Source of the DNA: an uncultured Eubacterium sp.
GTDB lineage: Bacteria; Bacillota; Clostridia; Lachnospirales; Lachnospiraceae
Length of the DNA stretch: 38,025 nt
NCBI GenBank assembly: GCA_910577225.1
Contig: CAJTMV010000038.1
Coordinates: 1 to 38,025 of the forward strand
Direction: 5' to 3'
This document shows positions 33,755-38,025 of this stretch, in pieces. Position numbers and translations under genes: made by a program. The first letter of the stretch is position 1; the number at the start of each line of letters is the position of its first letter. A model generated the notes under the pieces. That model ran no database searches. It was given only the letters and a program-made list of their open reading frames with translations, and was not told the origin of the DNA.

Positions 33755-34015
33755 TGGCTGCGCGGACGTGTGCATGACAGCGGGACGGGGTCTGGGAGCG
33801 GGCAGCATCGGACGGAGCGGACAAGGGCAACGCTGCGGTGAACTAATCGCTAACTACGACTAAGACATTCGGCGTGTGGGCCTCATGTCTAAGTCTGCGT
33901 AAGCGCTGGATTTCACCTCCGCTAAAAGCGCCCTTTGGATGTCCTTTCCGTCCGATGCTGCCCGCTCCCAGGCCCCGTCCCGCTGTCATGCACACTGTTT
34001 TATGGGCGGCTTTAA
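33755..34015 (+). ncRNA. Structured repeat element, copy 2 (complete head): putative noncoding RNA
   Basis: The arms 33768-33815 and 33948-33995 (48 nt each) are complementary at 47 positions. The exception, T33791 opposite G33972, is a G-U pair if the + strand is transcribed but an A-C clash on the other strand. Nested inside are GGACA/TGTCC (33819-33823 with 33940-33944), AGGGC/GCCCT (33824-33828 with 33930-33934, beside a five-base bulge), GGTGAA/TTCACC (33837-33842 with 33912-33917) and an 11-bp hairpin with one mismatch (33858-33868 with 33885-33895). An outer GCTGC/GCGGC helix is possible. TATAAT at 33750-33755 could be a -10, without a clear -35. I cannot match it to a known RNA family, and no protein partner is evident. 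A folding DNA element is the alternative. Confidence 0.65.
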
Positions 34016-34440
34016 ATGAATAATATTTAATTATCTCATGCTGACTGATACACGCAGATGCTATGGATGACAGACTGGTGTTTGTGTCTGGGTAAGTGTT
34101 AAATTCTGCCGCTGAGAAAAATAGCGCTTTACTGTTCTTTCAGGGTATTTCCCAGGCAGAGTTCACATCTGCAGGCAGGCAGCGGCATCTGGAAATGTCA
34201 GACTTTCGGATTACAACAGCTGAAAGATATTCATTGAAAACTGGACGGTAAACAATGTCTGTGACTGCTGTCGGTTACGGGGTCCGGACGGTAGTCACAG
34301 ACATGTCTGCGGATCCGCTGAAACAGTAACACATTCTCTAATTTGTGCCAGATGATTGCCTAAACCTGTATTTAAGAGTTTTGCATTTCTGTGAACCAAA
34401 TGACATTGCCTGTGAACAGTAACTTGCGTCGTACAATGCA
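34016..34440. other. Gene-free stretch with 3' extension of repeat copy 2
   Basis: About 34023-34175 and 34354-34376 resemble the sequence downstream of copy 1 (about 298-450 and 498-520). Between these blocks lies an insertion relative to copy 1 with a perfect 12-bp hairpin (34255-34266 with 34293-34304, 26-base loop). No T-run follows, so it is not a typical terminator. No open frame looks like a gene. Confidence 0.55.
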
Positions 34441-34779
34441 TTATTTCAGTCTGTCTTCGATAAATTTTAACTCTGCATCGTAAAAAGCGGTATACTCAGC
34501 CAGATAATCATTTTCATTGTCGTATATTCGAATCCACACTGAAATATAGTCCATTGGCGGATCATAGAAAAAACTTTTGCTTAAGGATACTCCTTCATTG
34601 ACGAAATCATAACTATGGATAACTTTATCTGCATCTGCATATAACATTTCTTCAAATTCTTCTGGTTTTTGCATATAAAAGTTTTTCAGGAAAGTGATCA
34701 GATGATCTTTCGTCTTGTCAAATAAATGATGCTCTTCGATAAATGCGGTAAACCGTTGTGAATCAACAGGTATTTTCAT
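34441..34779 (-). CDS. Small hypothetical protein
   Basis: This 112-residue soluble-looking protein is rich in Phe, Tyr and acidic residues, with segments FTAFIEEHHLFDKTKDHL and WIRIYDNENDYLAEYTAFYD. I do not recognise a family. The ATG at 34779 follows GGGGAGG by a rather long 12-base gap; a frame from 34818 adds 13 residues and lies upstream of that site. It lies 89 bp after the GT-C-like gene on the same strand and may be co-transcribed with the glycan genes. Its function is unknown. Confidence 0.6.
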   Translation of the reverse strand: MKIPVDSQRFTAFIEEHHLFDKTKDHLITFLKNFYMQKPEEFEEMLYADADKVIHSYDFVNEGVSLSKSFFYDPPMDYISVWIRIYDNENDYLAEYTAFYDAELKFIEDRLK

Positions 34780-34868
34780 ATGAATAACGTTCCTCCCCGG
34801 TTCCTGTTTTGCTCTCATTCTTTCAGAGCCGTCCTCTTTGTATTCGTCGGTCAGCTGCTGCTTTACGC

Positions 34869-36596
34869 TTATGTGTCCCGCACGATGCTTCGTATTTCGG
34901 GATGTTTGTTCAGATATGTCTTTATATCCTCATCCGGATCCCATACCATCAGCACATCGTAATCAGTAAGCGCGGATGCTTTTTCTTTCCATTCTTCTGG
35001 CTGAACAACCAAAATTTCGTCGGACCAGAGTTCGTAACGGGTCAGATAAAAGAAATATCTGGCATCGTCGTCTGAGCGATTGCAGTAAATCAGGCAGGAC
35101 TGCCCTTCTGTGATCCCGTTTTCCCGAATCATCTGCTGCAGCTGACTGCGTTTGCTTTTTGCAAAATCCGGCTGTTTGCATAGAAGCGGCAGTTTTTTTG
35201 CGACATGACCCGTCAGCAGAATCACAAACAGCAGCTGCACCACGCACAGCATCCGGAGCAGAGACGTCTTTGTGCAGCGTGAGCTGATCTCTGTAACAAC
35301 GACAGCTGCGATACCACAGATAAATATCAGTACAGAGAGCATATACCGGTCATAGCTTGCCAGACGTGCGGATTCTGCCATTGGCATTGAAAACACATAC
35401 ATCGCATACAGGGATAACGTATAAAGAGCCAGACAGCCCAGACAGGATACGAGCAGCCATACGATTTTCTTTGCCTGCCCGCTCCGATAACAAAGTACGG
35501 CCACGACAAACAAAAATACCGTAAGAAGCAGCGCCATTTTTACTTCGATACTGGCAGGATCGCCAAAGCGGCTTAAAATATGAAGTCCGATCTCTCGAAT
35601 ATCATCCGCCGACTTTTTGGCCGCCATTTCTTCAAAATGCGCCAGATTCATGGAATGCTTGGACGACATGCCGTCGGAAAACGCAGCCGCCACATGGCCT
35701 TTCCATAAAAAGAGCGTCAGAACCGGCGCCAGTATTCCTCCGCAGAAAAAACGCAGCTTTAGCTGCAGCAGCGCTTTTCGTTCATATAATAGGAAGAACA
35801 GCAGACAGACCAGGTAAAAAAAGATACCGCTGTTTTTTATCTGCAGCAGCAGCATCCACATACCAGCCGCACAGTCCGATGCCTTTACAGGCTCTTTCCT
35901 GTATGCATAGATCATGGCAAAAACGGCTGTGCCGCAAAGCGGCAGCAGCGTATCTACCCGCAGTTCATAAATACTGTTATTTACTGTTAACGCCCAAAGT
36001 CCGTACAAAACTGGTACAACCGTCAGATACCAGTTTGTTTTTTGGACAAATACGAACAGGCAGAATAAAAAGCTAATATCCATGCACACCTGCGCCCAGA
36101 GCATAATTCCTTCTGCCGCCCCGGTCACAGTACAGATTCCGTAGATAAACAACGAGCTCCCCAGCGGATAAGACTGAAACCGGATCAGCGCATCCTGGGA
36201 ATCTGGCAGTCGGTTTTCCCGCAGCATATCTTTTACGACCGTTGCCCAGTGGCTGAAATTATCGTAGCTTGTCATATGCGCTCCCTGCAAAAGAAAGAAA
36301 AACCAGACAAGCACACATACAAACGCTCCGTAAAAAATCAGACTGTGCCGGTCAGGCCGCCAGTTTCGTCTAAAGGCAGCCGCCAGAAGAAATATTCCGC
36401 CAGCAAGCCAGATCCAGACGGTCTGCGGCAGAATCTGTAAGCATCCCGCCAGAAACAGCAGATGACTGGTCCAGGCACAATACAGCGCAGGAGCAAACTG
36501 TATCCGGACGTGGAATTTGTGTGTAAATAACAAAAGATAACCGGTCATCGAACCAATCAGCAGGCAAACACGCAGTATCGTCTCCATTGCACTCAT
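34869..36596 (-). CDS. Polytopic GT-C-like glycosyltransferase
   Basis: This 575-residue membrane protein has about 11-13 hydrophobic helices and a soluble C-terminal part (about residues 480-575). After the third or fourth helix comes a loop with MTSYDNFSHWA, where an acidic residue sits as in GT-C glycosyltransferases that use polyprenyl-phosphate sugars. Its start overlaps the GT2-GtrA stop by four bases (ATGA). An ATG three codons later (36587) has better spacing from GGAAGGG and may be the true start. With the GT2-GtrA protein it would complete a Gtr-type system: lipid-linked sugar made inside, flipped, then transferred outside to wall polymer or glycan. Confidence 0.65.
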   Translation of the reverse strand: MSAMETILRVCLLIGSMTGYLLLFTHKFHVRIQFAPALYCAWTSHLLFLAGCLQILPQTVWIWLAGGIFLLAAAFRRNWRPDRHSLIFYGAFVCVLVWFFFLLQGAHMTSYDNFSHWATVVKDMLRENRLPDSQDALIRFQSYPLGSSLFIYGICTVTGAAEGIMLWAQVCMDISFLFCLFVFVQKTNWYLTVVPVLYGLWALTVNNSIYELRVDTLLPLCGTAVFAMIYAYRKEPVKASDCAAGMWMLLLQIKNSGIFFYLVCLLFFLLYERKALLQLKLRFFCGGILAPVLTLFLWKGHVAAAFSDGMSSKHSMNLAHFEEMAAKKSADDIREIGLHILSRFGDPASIEVKMALLLTVFLFVVAVLCYRSGQAKKIVWLLVSCLGCLALYTLSLYAMYVFSMPMAESARLASYDRYMLSVLIFICGIAAVVVTEISSRCTKTSLLRMLCVVQLLFVILLTGHVAKKLPLLCKQPDFAKSKRSQLQQMIRENGITEGQSCLIYCNRSDDDARYFFYLTRYELWSDEILVVQPEEWKEKASALTDYDVLMVWDPDEDIKTYLNKHPEIRSIVRDT

Positions 36597-37738
36597 CCCT
36601 TCCGCAATTCTTTGGCACAGACGAGCCTGTCCTCTTGGATTTGCTCCTGAAATACCCAGTTTTTCTGAATATGGTAACTAATCAGAAACAAAAAGGTATC
36701 CACCATCAGCTTCGCCGGAATCTCGGTAAGAATGGTGTGCAGACATAAAAACCATACCAGACACGCACTGCAGCCAAGCTGTACGGCACATAATAAAAAA
36801 TATTTTTCCAGCGCATTTTTCTGCCGGATGTTCGATTTGAATACAACATTTTTATTGACGGTATAATTATACAACGAAGATAAAATCCTGGCCGATGCCG
36901 CGGCAAGCCAGATTTTAGGACCGATCGGCAAAAATGCGGTCAGCAGTATGAGCAGGCTGTAAATGCCGTAGTCCAGCAAAAAAGAAGACAATGAGGCCAG
37001 TGTATATTTCAAAAAATTAGCAAAGATCTGTCCATAAATAGCGGCAGAATCTGCGATCGGCCGAAAATGTGTCTCTCTGTTGTCATCCACATAGACCGTC
37101 TGTATTGGAATTTCCTTTAGCGGCGTTTTTTCATGCAGCGCTTCGATCAGCATATTTGTCTCATATTCAAAGCGCTCGCCCGGCAGCGTCAGATAATCTG
37201 CAAGCAGTCCGTTCGGAATGGCCCGAAGTCCGGTCTGCGTATCGGAAATCGTTTTTGTATGGCGGGCCGGCGATTCCAGTCTGGCGCCGCCGATAAATAA
37301 GCGCATCATCTGCCTTGTCATTTTATTTCCAAAGCTGCTTTTAAACGGAACCGACGGATCGTCAAAATCCCGGACGCCCAGAATCAGCGTCTGTTTGTAT
37401 CCGCGCAGACTTTCATCCAGCCGGATGACATCTTCTCTTGTATGCTGTCCATCTGCGTCTACCGTAATTACGCCGGCGTAATGATCTGCATATTTTTGAC
37501 AGTAATAATTAAATGCATCTTTTAAAGAACGTCCTTTTCCCATATTTACCGTATGTACCAAAAGATCGCATTCCGGCCAGGAACCAATCGTATCGAACGC
37601 CAGACGGGACTGCGGCCCGCTGCCGTCGTTCACCAGAATTATTTTTGTAAAACCATCTGCGATCAGTTCCCTGACATACGTAATCAGCGATTCGTCCGGA
37701 TTCAGGGATGGGATAATCAGTACCGAATTGCGAAACAT
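36593..37738 (-). CDS. GT2 glycosyltransferase fused to a GtrA flippase-like domain
   Basis: In this 381-residue protein the first ~225 residues form a DPM1/GtrB-like family 2 glycosyltransferase: IIPSLNPDE, IILVNDGSG, NMGKGRSLKDAFN and VDADGQHT (the DxD motif), then SDTQTGLRAIP. Such enzymes move a nucleotide-sugar residue onto undecaprenyl phosphate. Residues ~235-365 form four GtrA helices with the YNYTVNKNVVF and QKNWVFQ ends typical of the family, thought to flip the lipid-linked sugar. The fusion joins two steps in one chain. TTAGGAG lies before the ATG, and the operon promoter and 11-bp repeats are just upstream. Confidence 0.85.
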   Translation of the reverse strand: MFRNSVLIIPSLNPDESLITYVRELIADGFTKIILVNDGSGPQSRLAFDTIGSWPECDLLVHTVNMGKGRSLKDAFNYYCQKYADHYAGVITVDADGQHTREDVIRLDESLRGYKQTLILGVRDFDDPSVPFKSSFGNKMTRQMMRLFIGGARLESPARHTKTISDTQTGLRAIPNGLLADYLTLPGERFEYETNMLIEALHEKTPLKEIPIQTVYVDDNRETHFRPIADSAAIYGQIFANFLKYTLASLSSFLLDYGIYSLLILLTAFLPIGPKIWLAAASARILSSLYNYTVNKNVVFKSNIRQKNALEKYFLLCAVQLGCSACLVWFLCLHTILTEIPAKLMVDTFLFLISYHIQKNWVFQEQIQEDRLVCAKELRKG

Positions 37739-37795
37739 TGCTGCATCACTCCTAACATGTATAAATTCTTGTCCTATATGTGCAATTCCTACTGT

Positions 37796-37862
37796 ATTTT
37801 AATCAAAACAGCGGTTTTTTACAAGTTCTATCCTTCTAAAATTTTCTTAAGATTTTCTTAAG
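37796..37862 (-). promoter_or_regulatory. Glycan operon promoter with 11-bp direct repeats
   Basis: Minus-strand TTGTAA (plus 37819-37824) and TAAAAT (plus 37796-37801) with a 17-bp spacer form the promoter. Upstream of the -35, CTTAAGAAAAT is repeated exactly (plus 37852-37862 and 37841-37851), with a looser third unit (37830-37840) ending five bases from the -35. Head-to-tail repeats with one-turn spacing next to a -35 are the classic site of an OmpR/PhoB-type response regulator acting as activator. No such regulator is in the window. Confidence 0.65.
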
Positions 37863-37935
37863 CAGTGTAATTATATTTTGCGATTTCGAATTGCGGCGGT
37901 TCCGATTCACTGCCAATATGTGGTGCAATTCAGGT

Positions 37936-38025
37936 GGCTACGCGGACGTGTCCGTGACCGCTGGCAGACCCCTGGAACCGGCGGCAGGGGTCTGAGCGGA
38001 CAAGGGCAACGCTGCGGTGAACTAA
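37936..38025 (+). repeat. Structured repeat element, copy 3 (left half only)
   Basis: After a conserved TGGCTRCGCGGACGTGT border comes a 46-nt left arm (37948-37993) that differs from copy 2 through most of its length. Positions 37994-38025 are then identical to 33815-33846, the 5' half of the core. The window ends inside the core, so the right arm is not seen. The arm contains its own 10-bp inverted repeat (CAGACCCCTG with CAGGGGTCTG), a second possible fold. It cannot pair with the copy 1 right arm at the start of the window. Confidence 0.8.

Noticed and set aside
33755..34015. Element as a group II intron, IS200/IS605-type RNA or retron RNA
   Set aside because: No domain V-like hairpin, reverse transcriptase, transposase or IscB/TnpB gene is present; the GTGTG at the left arm is not enough.
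33755..34015. Element as the raiA RNA
   Set aside because: raiA RNA normally occurs once per genome and often near the hibernation-factor gene; here there are three copies in 38 kb and no such gene. I cannot exclude a related RNA without a covariance search.

Overview
The window looks like one chromosomal contig from a spore-forming, anaerobic Clostridia bacterium, most likely a gut Lachnospiraceae. The reasons are the gene order yqfC-yqfD-phoH-(pgpH-like)-ybeY, sporulation-type proteins (YqfC, YqfD, a SpoVB-like flippase, a BofC-like protein), a DUF6774-like mini-protein, AGGAGG-type ribosome sites and moderate GC. No rRNA, tRNA, CRISPR array, insertion sequence or phage gene was seen.

Layout. 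1-525: right half of a structured repeat element. 640-3422 (+): a BlaI-type repressor and an M56 peptidase sensor behind a promoter with two dyad operators. 3625-6195 (-): a secreted GH43 arabinanase-like enzyme with two ricin/CBM13 lectin domains. 6701-8444: a small membrane protein and a frameshifted fragment of a large flagellin. 8629-13157 (-): a five-gene operon encoding a lipid-binding SCP2 protein, an alpha/beta hydrolase, a free-standing condensation domain, a free-standing carrier protein and an acyl/aryl-adenylating enzyme. A divergent TetR gene and two matching operators control its promoter. This split C-T-A set resembles gut Clostridia clusters known to join fatty acids to amines. 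14124-17296: cysteine synthase, a metallophosphoesterase and a hydrolase-rhodanese fusion. 17775-33603 (almost all -): a DUF6774-like gene, then a long housekeeping and sporulation run (zinc-ribbon coiled-coil protein, two coupled flavoproteins, BofC-like, SpoVB-like, DUF3048 lipoprotein, YbeY, degenerate PgpH-like, PhoH, YqfD, YqfC, dCMP deaminase), and a NeuB-like synthase. 34441-37738 (-): a glycan operon (GT2-GtrA fusion, GT-C-like membrane enzyme, small unknown protein) with an 11-bp direct-repeat regulatory site upstream.

The most unusual item is an intergenic element present three times in the same orientation (1-525, about 33755-34383, and 37936-38025). The complete copy has two 48-nt arms, 33768-33815 and 33948-33995, that pair at 47 of 48 positions. 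The remaining position is a G-U wobble only if the + strand is transcribed. The arms enclose a nearly invariant, highly structured core. The arms differ between copies while the core does not, which suggests a folded RNA or a folding mobile DNA rather than a simple repeat. The window starts and ends inside this core, as expected if a multicopy repeat broke the assembly. The last left arm cannot pair with the first right arm, so the two ends are different copies. The glycan operon lies between two direct copies.
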